DNA of 15,090 nt, from contig JAAETV010000611.1 in the NCBI GenBank assembly GCA_024227975.1, positions 1 through 15,090 on the forward strand, written 5' to 3'. Within the stretch, counting starts at the first letter, position 1; every line of letters begins with the position of its first letter. Positions 7,427 to 14,845 of this stretch are shown here, one piece after another. This DNA is from Actinomycetes bacterium (GTDB lineage: Bacteria; Actinomycetota; Acidimicrobiia; Acidimicrobiales; SZUA-35). A program made the position numbers and the translations under genes. The notes below the pieces were generated by a model. That model saw only the letters and a program-made list of their open reading frames with translations, had not been told where the DNA came from and did no database searches.

Positions 7427-8341
7427 TCAGTACTCGTAGAGGGACAGGAGGCGTTTGACGCCGACCCGTTCCAGGTAGTCGGCATGGGTCTCGGGCTCGA
7501 TGCAGTATCGGCTGAGGAAGGCATCGAGAAGGCTCCGATCGCCGTCTTGGGCGGCGGCAGTGGCCGCATCGAGGTATGTCTTGGTGAAGGCCTTGTCCTG
7601 GACGTAGTAGCCCCGGCTGTAGAAGGGGTGGGCACCATAAGGAGCTCGGACCACGGCATCGATGCTGGCGATGGTGGTGGCCCAGGGGTCAGCCCGGATT
7701 GCCTCGTTGGAAACGATCTTCTCGACCTGGACGATGGTCCGGTCAGCGGCTCGCTGGAGAAACAGATCGAGCCAACCCGGCCCACCGATGTGCTGCACAT
7801 TGCCGTATGAGTCACTCACGGCGGCATGGAGGACGGCAACGTCGAGCTCGATGGCCGGCACGGCGATGAGGGTCTGACCCTTGATGGGGTCCTCCATCAG
7901 ACGAAGATCAGGGTTCAGCTCGGGGAGCGAAGTTCCGACCCCGCCCCGCCATGGGAGGAAGGGCAACCCCTGAGCCGCGGCCCGCAGGCCAGCAGTGAGG
8001 ATCCCCTCCTCACATTCCCAGACCTCGATCTCGCCCTGTTCGGCCGCCCGCCGAAACGACGGGGCAACCGCGCCCCCGAATCCACCGCCGACGTAGTAGG
8101 CCATCGTCTTGGCCACACAACCGGCGGCTACCAGCAGATCGAGGGCGAGCCCACTGCCGACCACGGTCAGCCCCGTCACTCCACGGCGGATGATCTGGCG
8201 GATCACGGCCATGGGAGCTGGGTCTCCGATGGCGATGGTCATCTCGTCGTCGATCCAGGAGGCGGCCTCGCCCTCATCCAGGATGCGCTGACGGCGCTGG
8301 TCGAGAGTGTGGTCTTGGCCGGCCTGATCGGGTTGGTTCAT
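7427..8341 (-). CDS. CoA-transferase family I, alpha subunit (IpdA/GctA-like)
   Basis: The 304-aa protein matches the A subunit of the glutaconate CoA-transferase/IpdA group. It has MTIAIGDPAPMAVIRQIIRR (34-53), GLTVVGSGLALDLLVAAGCV (57-76), EEGILTAGLRAAAQGLPFLP (111-130), GGVGTSLPELN, and a VSDSYGNVQHIG block. The glutamate of the EEGI motif (111/112) corresponds in position to the acidic residue proposed as catalytic base in mycobacterial IpdA (Glu105, from memory). The C-terminus ends with LERVGVKRLLSLYEY. The ATG at 8341 overlaps the stop of the LLM oxidoreductase by 4 bp (ATGA), so the two are translationally coupled. It works as a heteromer with the product of the next gene. The substrate is unknown. 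Confidence 0.87.
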   Translation of the reverse strand: MNQPDQAGQDHTLDQRRQRILDEGEAASWIDDEMTIAIGDPAPMAVIRQIIRRGVTGLTVVGSGLALDLLVAAGCVAKTMAYYVGGGFGGAVAPSFRRAAEQGEIEVWECEEGILTAGLRAAAQGLPFLPWRGGVGTSLPELNPDLRLMEDPIKGQTLIAVPAIELDVAVLHAAVSDSYGNVQHIGGPGWLDLFLQRAADRTIVQVEKIVSNEAIRADPWATTIASIDAVVRAPYGAHPFYSRGYYVQDKAFTKTYLDAATAAAQDGDRSLLDAFLSRYCIEPETHADYLERVGVKRLLSLYEY

Positions 8342-9357
8342 GGGGAACTGGCCGCCCGTATGGAGTCAACGATTTCAGCAATGGTCTCAGGCGATGGGGT
8401 CGGACCGTAGAACATCATGGTCGAGCGGTTGGCGAAGGTGTTGCGCTCGGCCATCTTGCGTCCCACCTCCGCCGGGCTCCCAGAGACTGTCAACAGACCG
8501 AGCAGCTCATCATCGATCTGCTCGGTCATCTCCCGCCATTGACCCTGTTTGCTCATCATGTTCAGCTCCGGTTGGAGCCCCTCGTAGCCATGATGATCGA
8601 GCACACCGGCGTAGGCCGGTGTCGATCCGTAGAAGGCCAGCTGAGCCTTGGCCTTCGAGCGGGCGTCGTCGAGCTCCTCGTCGTTGGTGCCGACGGCGAC
8701 GATGGTGATGCAGGCGATGTCGATTTCGGAACTGTCCCGCCCGGCGGCTACAGCTCCCTCCTCCAGAAGAGGAAGGGTGTCGGATCGGAGGAAGTCCACG
8801 GAGTGAAACGGGTGGACGAAGAACCCGTCTGCCACTTCGCCGATGACCCGCACCATGCGGGGCCCGACCCCGGCGACATAGATGGGAGGAGGGGGTACCT
8901 CATTGGGGCCGGGGCTGAAGGCCGGAGTCATCAGGGTGTGGGTGTAGAACTCACCCCGGAAGTCGAGCCGGTCCCCAGTTGACCAGGAGTGCCAGATGGC
9001 CCGTAGGGCGTGCACATACTCCCCCATCCTTCTCGCTGGATTCGACCAGGGCATCCCGTAGCGCTTCTCGATATGGGGCTTGATCTGGGTTCCCAGCCCG
9101 AGGATGAACCGGCCCCCTGACAGCCGCTGGAGATCCCAAGCCGTGACCGCGGCCGTCATCGGGGTCCTGGCGTAGGCAACGGCTATGGCGGTGCCCAACT
9201 GGATCCGCTCGGTGGTCTGGGAGGCCAGCGTCAGCGGTACAAAGGGGTCGTGGTTGGCCTCGAAGCTCCAGGCCCCAGCGAGGCCCATCCGCTCGAATTC
9301 AGCCGCCTCGGCTCCACTCCTGGTCACCGACATCGACAATGCGCCGTCGATCTTCAT
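8338..9357 (-). CDS. LLM-class (luciferase-like) flavin/F420-dependent oxidoreductase
   Basis: This TIM-barrel oxidoreductase has about 339 aa from ATG 9357. It starts MKIDGALSMSV and contains GLAGAWSFEANHDPFVPLTL, then RIQLGTAIAVAYARTPM, LSGGRFILGLGTQIKPHIE, FRGEFY, PPIYVAGVGPRMVRVIGEVADG, and a C-terminal GSPAEVGRKMAER. This arrangement is typical of the actinobacterial subgroup assigned to coenzyme F420; cofactor choice is by analogy. I chose ATG 9357 because GAGGAG lies 4 bases upstream (complement of 9362-9367) and family members begin there. A TTG at 9393, overlapping the previous stop, would add 12 residues with no similarity. The enzyme probably performs one hydride transfer or oxygenation in the operon's pathway. 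Confidence 0.88.
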   Translation of the reverse strand: MKIDGALSMSVTRSGAEAAEFERMGLAGAWSFEANHDPFVPLTLASQTTERIQLGTAIAVAYARTPMTAAVTAWDLQRLSGGRFILGLGTQIKPHIEKRYGMPWSNPARRMGEYVHALRAIWHSWSTGDRLDFRGEFYTHTLMTPAFSPGPNEVPPPPIYVAGVGPRMVRVIGEVADGFFVHPFHSVDFLRSDTLPLLEEGAVAAGRDSSEIDIACITIVAVGTNDEELDDARSKAKAQLAFYGSTPAYAGVLDHHGYEGLQPELNMMSKQGQWREMTEQIDDELLGLLTVSGSPAEVGRKMAERNTFANRSTMMFYGPTPSPETIAEIVDSIRAASSP

Positions 9358-9389
9358 CTGACTCCTCTTCCAACTCCGACTGGGACGGG

Positions 9390-10187
9390 TCAAGCAGATA
9401 CCCGCCGGGCCAAGACTTCTTCAACTCCTCCCCTGGCGTCCATCTCATAGAGAAGTCCGGACACCGGGGGTCGAGCGTAGTACCAGTGCACGCCCCGTCT
9501 ACTGGCCGAACCGAGCCGAGCCAAGACCGTGGGGCCCAGCACCATGGTGAGGTTCTCGGCCGTATAGGCATCGACGATGTCGGTCTCGGACCAACTGGCA
9601 CCCAGCCCATCGAGGCGGCGCTCGATTTCGTCGAGCACGGTGACTGTTCGTTCGATTCCTGACTCCTCCCACCCGGTGGTGCCACCGACGATGGCCTCCG
9701 GTCGCATGTCCGATTGGTCGTATACATCACCGGCACCAGAAGTGATGAACGACGGCCTAGCCCCATCGGTGGCCGCGACCGGGACGGTGTAGCCGAAGGC
9801 GAGCAGATGGGTCTCTTCGACAGGGTCGACGGCGGGGGCGACATTGGTCCTGGCCACGGGATTCACCCCGTCATCGAGCAAGATATCCCGAGCGGCCAGG
9901 GCCGATCGGTAGTCGTCATTGAACGAGCCGAAGCCGGCGAAGGAGTGGGGGGTCGGGCAACGCAGCTCGATCGAGCACAGGGCCCGGGCCGGGCGGTCAG
10001 CCTCGCCAATGACACGGTCGATCAAAGCGAAACCGTCTACCCACGGCACCGATGGATTCAGGGTGACGCGCCGGATCCTGAACCCAGGTTTGGCCACCAC
10101 CCCGGCTGAATAAGGGGCGATAGCGGGGATGTAGGCGTAGCCCCCATCGGGATGATCGACTTGGTTCATGGGCTCAGTATTGCTCAC
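9390..10187 (-). CDS. CnbZ/RidA-like protein (2-aminomuconate deaminase family)
   Basis: This 265-aa protein carries motifs I associate with CnbZ, the 2-amino-5-chloromuconate deaminase, and with its uncharacterised RidA-related homologues. They are NPVARTNVAP (109-118), a YTVPVAA strand, FITSGAGDV (147-155), ERRLDGLGASWSETD (189-203), and the C-terminal HWYYARPPVSGLLYEMDARG (234-253). Such enzymes remove an amino group from an enamine/imine-type intermediate by hydrolysis. Whether that reaction applies here is inference. GTG 10187 overlaps the stop of the upstream carboxyltransferase gene (GTGA), which supports this start; ATG 10169 is an alternative. Its place inside an acyl-CoA operon suggests an amino or imino intermediate, or removal of a reactive by-product. 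Confidence 0.7.
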   Translation of the reverse strand: MSNTEPMNQVDHPDGGYAYIPAIAPYSAGVVAKPGFRIRRVTLNPSVPWVDGFALIDRVIGEADRPARALCSIELRCPTPHSFAGFGSFNDDYRSALAARDILLDDGVNPVARTNVAPAVDPVEETHLLAFGYTVPVAATDGARPSFITSGAGDVYDQSDMRPEAIVGGTTGWEESGIERTVTVLDEIERRLDGLGASWSETDIVDAYTAENLTMVLGPTVLARLGSASRRGVHWYYARPPVSGLLYEMDARGGVEEVLARRVSA

Positions 10188-11629
10188 CAGGTATCGATTG
10201 GGTGCTTCTTGGTTGGGCGATGTAGGCGCCGATCGAGGCGGTTCAGCGTGCGGGTGATCATGGGCCTGGTAGCGGCCGGCGACACCACATCGTCATAGGC
10301 GCTCTGATTGCGGACCGCAGCGAAGCCATCTGGTCGGCCCAATTCGGTCGTCGGCCAGGCCAACCACAGCACCGGCACACTCCGGCCGCTGCTGAAACCA
10401 CCCATCACCGCTGGCCCCAGCCCACCTCCTCGCCGGATCTGGACGGCAAACAGCGGCACGGTCCGGTGGTGGTGAGCCATGACCGGACGGGTATGCCACC
10501 GGCTCATGCCAGGCTGGGTGGTCCTGCCCCCCCCAGCGGTGTCGTCAGTGCCAGCGGCCCGGGTGACGACACACCCTGGGGTGTCGATGAGAGACAGGAT
10601 CGGTAGCTCGTAGGCATCGCACAGCTCGACCATGCGCCCGACCTTGGTAGCACTGTTCTCGTCGATGGCTCCATCATCGACCATGGGCTGGTTGGCGATC
10701 ACACCAACCGACCGGCCGTTCATACGGGCGAACCCGGTGATCACGGAACGGGCGAAGCGGGGCCGGAGCTGAGCCAACGACCCGTCGTCGACCAGTGATT
10801 CGATCACCGCCACCGCGTCGTAGGGGCCATCGTCGGGTACCAGGTCCCCGATGGAGCCGGCTGAGGGGTGGGGGCGGCCTTCGGGCCTGTCGTCGTAGTA
10901 CGACAGGTATCGTTTGGCCGCCGCGATGGCCTCGTGTTCATTGCTGACGAGGAGGTCGATTCCCCCTGTCTGTTCGTGCATCTCGACCCCGGCCAACTCG
11001 TTGGCCGATAGTGAGATTCCGAGGGCAGCTTCGACCATGGGTGGCCCTCCCATCCCGATCGACGATCCGCCGGTTGCGATCACGATGTCGGAGAACCCAG
11101 CCAGGCTGGCGTGGCCGGCGAAGGATGGGCCGGACACGATGGCGATAGTTGGGGCCCAACCCGAGAGCTCGGCGATCCCGTCAAAGAGCTGGTACCGACC
11201 GAAGGGGCCGTTGAGCTCCAGATCGCCCCTACCGGCGCGAGGATGGCGGGCCCGGCTCCCTCCCCCGTCGACGAAGAACACCACCGGCCAGCGATGCTCT
11301 ATGGCCAAGGCGAAGAGCCGTTCCAGCCGCCCTGCCCCGTAGCCCCCTCCTCTATCGGTGAAGTCGGTGGAGGAGGTGATCACCGTCCTCCCTCCAACCG
11401 ATCCGATGAGGTCGACTCCGCCGGCCTCGGGGACCCAAGAACCATCGGAGGCCAGGGCCGCGATCGAGCCGAACTCCACCTCACTGTCGGGGTCGAGCAG
11501 GGCCCCAATCCGCTCCCGGGCCGTAAGTCGGCCGCTGGCATGGACCCGTTCAGCCGCTTCGCCCCTGGCGTCGTCGAGTTGTGACGCTCGAGCCTCCTCC
11601 AGTTCCTCGATGCGTTCGGACCTCACCAA
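10184..11629 (-). CDS. Acyl-CoA carboxylase carboxyltransferase-type subunit, C-terminal domain shortened
   Basis: The 481-aa protein has both halves of the carboxyltransferase (crotonase-like) fold. The N-terminal half shows GRLTARERIGALLDP, VDGGGSR (120-126, replacing the usual SGGAR), SGPSFAGHA (166-174) and the MGGPPMVEAALG loop (193-204). The C-terminal half shows GVIANQPMVDDGAID, FVELCDAY-like MVELCDAYELPILSLIDTPG, HHRTVPLFAVQIRRGGGLG and a final KKHPIDTW. Compared with its upstream paralogue it lacks about 37 residues after TTELG (430), removing most of the helical segment before YDDVVSP. It also has extra residues around 358-375. The start is TTG 11629, directly after the paralogue's stop, or GTG 11626 with GAGG upstream. 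Biotin carboxylase and biotin carrier genes are not in the window, so carboxylase activity is inferred from family only. Confidence 0.85.
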   Translation of the reverse strand: MVRSERIEELEEARASQLDDARGEAAERVHASGRLTARERIGALLDPDSEVEFGSIAALASDGSWVPEAGGVDLIGSVGGRTVITSSTDFTDRGGGYGAGRLERLFALAIEHRWPVVFFVDGGGSRARHPRAGRGDLELNGPFGRYQLFDGIAELSGWAPTIAIVSGPSFAGHASLAGFSDIVIATGGSSIGMGGPPMVEAALGISLSANELAGVEMHEQTGGIDLLVSNEHEAIAAAKRYLSYYDDRPEGRPHPSAGSIGDLVPDDGPYDAVAVIESLVDDGSLAQLRPRFARSVITGFARMNGRSVGVIANQPMVDDGAIDENSATKVGRMVELCDAYELPILSLIDTPGCVVTRAAGTDDTAGGGRTTQPGMSRWHTRPVMAHHHRTVPLFAVQIRRGGGLGPAVMGGFSSGRSVPVLWLAWPTTELGRPDGFAAVRNQSAYDDVVSPAATRPMITRTLNRLDRRLHRPTKKHPIDTW

Positions 11630-13168
11630 CTACCTCGGATCGATCGGGTGTTTCTTGGCCCCGGGGAAGACTCGGGGGATGGTGGACAACATGGTGATGA
11701 CCCGGTCCCGGGTCTCCGACGGGAGAACGACGTCGTCGAACGAGAACGTCCGTCCCGCCGACACTCCCGAGGCCGGGTCCCGCATCTCCTCGGCGTAGGC
11801 ATCGCGGATGGCCCTGGCCTCCTCTGGTGATTCGGCCCGCCGGATCTCAGCCCGCTTGACCAGGAAGGCGGCCCCTTCCAGCGACATCCCACCCGACTCG
11901 ACCGATGGCCATGCCAGTTTCATATCGGGAGCTATACGAGAAGTTCCCCATCCGGACATGGCCCAAGGCCCTAGCCCGTAGGCCTTGCGGAGCTGGACCG
12001 AACACAGAGGAACGGTCCGATGGTGCAGGGCGGCCAGGGGGCGTGCATGGTGGCGGGCGATCCCTTCGCGCTCGGCGTTGGGTCCGACCATATAGCCCGG
12101 ATTGTCAACCAGTGATACGAGCGGTAGCTCATAGGCATCGCACAGCTCGACGAACCGTGCTGCCTTGTCGGCGGCGGCTGAGTCGATGGCACCGGCGACC
12201 GGTGAGATCGGTTGATTGGCAAAGATTCCGACGGGGTACCCGCCCAGGGTGACCAGGGAGGTGATCATCGACGGAGCCCAGTGGGCGCCAAGCTCGAGAA
12301 CACTGTCGGCATCGGCCAGGGCATCGATGATGTGGCGGACGTCGTAGGGGTGACGTCGATCATCGGGGATGATCGAGGCGATGCTGTCGTGGGTGGGCGA
12401 TGGCTGCGCCGATCCGAACCCGTCGCCCCAGTAGGCCAGGTAGTCGGCAACAGTGGCGATGGCTTCGACCTCGTCGGCCACCACGACATCGACGCTCCCA
12501 TCGGCGGCCAGTTCCTCGACCGGCTGGGTGAAGACGGTGTTGGTTGAATCCGAGCCGGAGCGAGCAGTTGAGCCAACGCTGGAGGCCGAGCCTATCTCCG
12601 AGCCGGTGGTGGCGATGACACAGTCGCACAACAGGGCGATACCCGCGTTGCCGTCGAGGGCTCGCCCACTGATCACGGCAATTGAAGGGGCCCAACCCGA
12701 CAACTCGGCCAAACCCTCATAGACATCCCACATCCCTCGGGAGTAGACGACGATCGGGGGCAGAACAGGGGCCAGGTTCGGCCGGGCCCCGTCGCCGTCA
12801 ACGAAGCACACGAAGGGCCAGCGGTGCCGGTTCGCCAGGTACAGGAGCCGGACCAGCTTGCGCATATTGCGGTCAGTCTGGGTGCCCTGGTGAATGGTGG
12901 TGTCGTAGGAGGCGACGACCACGGGCTGATGGTTCACCTGTCCCATGCCGGCTACCAACCCATCGGCCAGAGCGTCATCGTCAGGTGCTGGAGAGCTTCC
13001 GGCCAGCTGGCCGTACTCGACGAAGGTATCTGCGTCGACGAGCTCGGCTATCCGCTGGCGGGCCGTCAAGCGGCCGGTGGCGTTGACGGCCGCTACCTCG
13101 GTTGGGCGGGCATCGTCGAGAGTCCTGGCTCGGGCCTCCACGATCTGGGTCAGCTGCTGGTCCTGCAT
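11630..13168 (-). CDS. Acyl-CoA carboxylase carboxyltransferase-type subunit, paralogue, N-terminal motif loop altered
   Basis: This is the first gene of the operon (512 aa, ATG 13168). It is a tandem paralogue of the next gene, sharing GRLTARQRI, HRWPFVCFVDGDGAR, LAELSGWAPSIAVISG, FVELCDAYELPLVSLVDNPGYMVG, ARPLAALHHRTVPL, RKAYGLGPWAMSG and a final KKHPIDPR. The C-terminal half is complete, including GGMSLEGAAFLVKRAEI (426-442) and FSFDDVVLPSETRDR. In the N-terminal half the loop that reads MGGPPMVEAALG in the partner is IGSASSVGSTARSGSDS (192-208), so this active-site region has diverged. The enzyme family transfers carboxyl groups between biotin and an acyl-CoA, and some members act in decarboxylases. 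The gene lies 20 bp from the divergent gene at 13189. Confidence 0.87.
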   Translation of the reverse strand: MQDQQLTQIVEARARTLDDARPTEVAAVNATGRLTARQRIAELVDADTFVEYGQLAGSSPAPDDDALADGLVAGMGQVNHQPVVVASYDTTIHQGTQTDRNMRKLVRLLYLANRHRWPFVCFVDGDGARPNLAPVLPPIVVYSRGMWDVYEGLAELSGWAPSIAVISGRALDGNAGIALLCDCVIATTGSEIGSASSVGSTARSGSDSTNTVFTQPVEELAADGSVDVVVADEVEAIATVADYLAYWGDGFGSAQPSPTHDSIASIIPDDRRHPYDVRHIIDALADADSVLELGAHWAPSMITSLVTLGGYPVGIFANQPISPVAGAIDSAAADKAARFVELCDAYELPLVSLVDNPGYMVGPNAEREGIARHHARPLAALHHRTVPLCSVQLRKAYGLGPWAMSGWGTSRIAPDMKLAWPSVESGGMSLEGAAFLVKRAEIRRAESPEEARAIRDAYAEEMRDPASGVSAGRTFSFDDVVLPSETRDRVITMLSTIPRVFPGAKKHPIDPR

Positions 13169-13188
13169 CGCCCCGTGAGCCTTTCACC
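13169..13188. promoter_or_regulatory. 20-bp divergent intergenic gap
   Basis: Only 20 bases separate the ATG (13168) of the left-going six-gene operon from the ATG (13189) of the right-going pair. There is no room here for two promoters and leaders. Promoters must lie inside the opposing coding regions, or one or both transcripts are leaderless. I could not identify convincing -10/-35 boxes. Confidence 0.4.
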
Positions 13189-13557
13189 ATGGTCGGCCAC
13201 ACTCAAGCACAGGCCGCGAACCCGGGGTTGTTCCTGTCGGGCAACGCCGCCTTCTGGCAGGTTCGGTTCGAGGTGCTCGGCACGGCGCCGGCTCACCTAT
13301 GGCTGACCGGAGAGGGTGCCCCTGGGCTCCCCGAGTCATACATCGGTGAGCTGAACTGGGTGGCCGAACGGCTCGGAGGGGCCGACATGGCCGAGAATCG
13401 GGAGCGGTATGCCCATGGCTATGCCGTGATGGGAGCGTTCAGCCGAGGCCGGAGCGAGGTGTTCACCGTTGGTTGTACCGACTGGGCCCATGGCCTGGTG
13501 AACGAGATCGTTTCCCAGCTGACTCGCAACCTGGTGTCCCGCTACGTCAAGCTGTGA
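13189..13557 (+). CDS. Short protein resembling the C-terminus of N,N-dimethylformamidase large-subunit family
   Basis: The 122-aa product contains LFLSGNAAFWQVRFE (14-28), close to the 'YLGGNGFYW' strand of N,N-dimethylformamidase large-subunit homologues. Near the end, EVFTVGCTDWAHGL (90-103) followed by QLTRNLVSRYV (110-120) matches the 'AGTTDWAHGL...ITRNVLDR' close of that family. Full members are around 700 residues, so this is either a stand-alone remnant of the C-terminal domain or a reduced protein. The frame upstream of ATG 13189 (GTG 13102 onward) lies inside the opposing carboxyltransferase gene and shows no similarity. No well-spaced ribosome site is seen. It ends 22 bp before the aminotransferase and is probably co-transcribed. 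The similarity is from recalled motifs and should be treated as tentative. Confidence 0.55.
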   Translation: MVGHTQAQAANPGLFLSGNAAFWQVRFEVLGTAPAHLWLTGEGAPGLPESYIGELNWVAERLGGADMAENRERYAHGYAVMGAFSRGRSEVFTVGCTDWAHGLVNEIVSQLTRNLVSRYVKL

Positions 13558-13566
13558 GGAGCCGCC

Positions 13567-13572
13567 AGGAGG
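13567..13572 (+). promoter_or_regulatory. Ribosome binding site AGGAGG for the aminotransferase
   Basis: AGGAGG lies 7 bases before ATG 13580. It fixes the start to 13580/13583 rather than any earlier codon and is one of the strongest ribosome sites in the window. Confidence 0.8.
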
Positions 13573-13579
13573 CAACACC

Positions 13580-14797
13580 ATGATGAACACGTCAAAGTCG
13601 CAGGAGCTGTACCAGCGGGCCAGAGCCGTCATTCCCAAGGGGATCTTTGGGCACTATGGGGCATCGGTGACCCCTGAGTCTCCCGTCTTCTTCCAACAGG
13701 CGAGTGGGTCCCGGTTCACCGATATCGATGGCAACGAGTACATCGACTGGATGTGTGCCTACGGTCCAATGATTTTGGGCTACAACCATCCGGTTGTCGA
13801 CCAGGCGGCAGCCCGCCAGATGGAGGCAGGCAACACCGTCAGCCTGGCCAGCCCGATCCTCGTCGAGCTGGCAGAGAAGCTGGTCGACATGGTCTCCGGT
13901 GTCGACTGGGCCCTGTTCGGCAAGAACGGGGCCGACAGCACCGGCCTGGCGGTGATGGTGGCCCGCGCCGCCACTGGACGCAAGTATGTGATCAAGGTCG
14001 ACGGGGGCTACCACGGCTCCGCGGCCTGGATGCAAGCCGAGGGCAACAAGGGAACGGTGGCCGAGGATCAGGGCCTGGTCATCACCGTTCCCTGGAACGA
14101 TGCCGCCGCAATCCAGCGAGCCATCGATGACCATCCGGGCCAGGTGGCCTGCTTCATGTCGTCGGCGTATCACCATCCGGTACTGGAAGACAATGTCCTA
14201 CCCGACCCCGGCTACTGGTCGGCGGTCGAGGCAACCTGCCGCAAAGCCGGCGTGGTCGTGATCGTCGACGATGTCAGGTCAGGCTTCCGCCTCAACCTGG
14301 CCGGATCACATGTCGAGTACGGCTTCCAGCCCGATCTGGTTTGCTTCGGCAAGGCCCTGGGCAACGGCCACCCCATTGCCGCCCTGACCGGCACCGACGC
14401 TCTGCGCGAAGCAGCCGCTGACACCTTCTTCACCGGCACCCAGTTTTTCAACGCCGCCCCGATGGCGGCCTCACTGGCCACCCTCAATGAGTTGGAGTCC
14501 GTTGATGCCGCCCGCCGTGTCAGCGAGCTCGGCGAGCAGTTGAATACCGGTCTGGTCGACGTTGCCGCTTCGAGGGGCTATGACCTGCGGGCCACCGGGA
14601 TCCCCGGTATGCCCTACTACCGGATCGCCAGTGAGGGTGGATTCGAGCTCCATGCTCGTTGGATCGCCGAGTGCGTGAAGCGGGGTGCCTTCATGCTGAG
14701 CTTCCACAACCACTTCGTGTCGACGGCCCACACCGACGACGACCTGAAACAGACCTGGGACATCGCTGATCAGGCTTTCGCTGCCATCTCCGACTAG
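13580..14797 (+). CDS. Class III PLP-dependent aminotransferase (glutamate-1-semialdehyde aminomutase-like)
   Basis: The 405-aa protein has the fold-type I layout of GSA aminomutase-like enzymes. It shows DIDGNEYIDWMCAYGPMILG (48-67), FGKNGADSTGLAVMVARAATGR (113-134, in place of VNSGTEA), YHGS (144-147), VVVIVDDVRSGFR (225-237, Asp binding the pyridine nitrogen of PLP), the Schiff-base lysine Lys258 in LVCFGKALGNGHPIAAL, and FFTGTQFFNAAPMA (283-296). It should transfer or shift an amino group using PLP. The genome's haem-pathway GSA aminomutase would normally be elsewhere, and the KNG motif fits the broader catabolic or secondary-metabolism subgroup. Its position beside the CnbZ-like operon suggests amino-group chemistry, but the substrate is unknown. 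Confidence 0.9.
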   Translation: MMNTSKSQELYQRARAVIPKGIFGHYGASVTPESPVFFQQASGSRFTDIDGNEYIDWMCAYGPMILGYNHPVVDQAAARQMEAGNTVSLASPILVELAEKLVDMVSGVDWALFGKNGADSTGLAVMVARAATGRKYVIKVDGGYHGSAAWMQAEGNKGTVAEDQGLVITVPWNDAAAIQRAIDDHPGQVACFMSSAYHHPVLEDNVLPDPGYWSAVEATCRKAGVVVIVDDVRSGFRLNLAGSHVEYGFQPDLVCFGKALGNGHPIAALTGTDALREAAADTFFTGTQFFNAAPMAASLATLNELESVDAARRVSELGEQLNTGLVDVAASRGYDLRATGIPGMPYYRIASEGGFELHARWIAECVKRGAFMLSFHNHFVSTAHTDDDLKQTWDIADQAFAAISD

Positions 14798-14845
14798 TCC
14801 GGGTGCCGGCTGCGCCGGAACCGATGTGGCCTTGATCAAGGAGAT

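Noticed and set aside
6764..7810. Long + strand ORF (348 codons) opposite the CoA-transferase genes
   Set aside because: Its product is low-complexity Gly/Val/Asp-rich and lies antisense to two genes with clear family motifs.
9358..9393. Upstream TTG start for the LLM oxidoreductase, overlapping the preceding stop
   Set aside because: The ATG at 9357 has a GAGGAG ribosome site 4 bases upstream and matches the family's N-terminus; the extra 12 residues do not.
14806..14818. CCGGC-TGC-GCCGG stem as a terminator between convergent genes
   Set aside because: The stem is only 5 bp, lacks a T-run, and such stems are expected by chance at this GC content.
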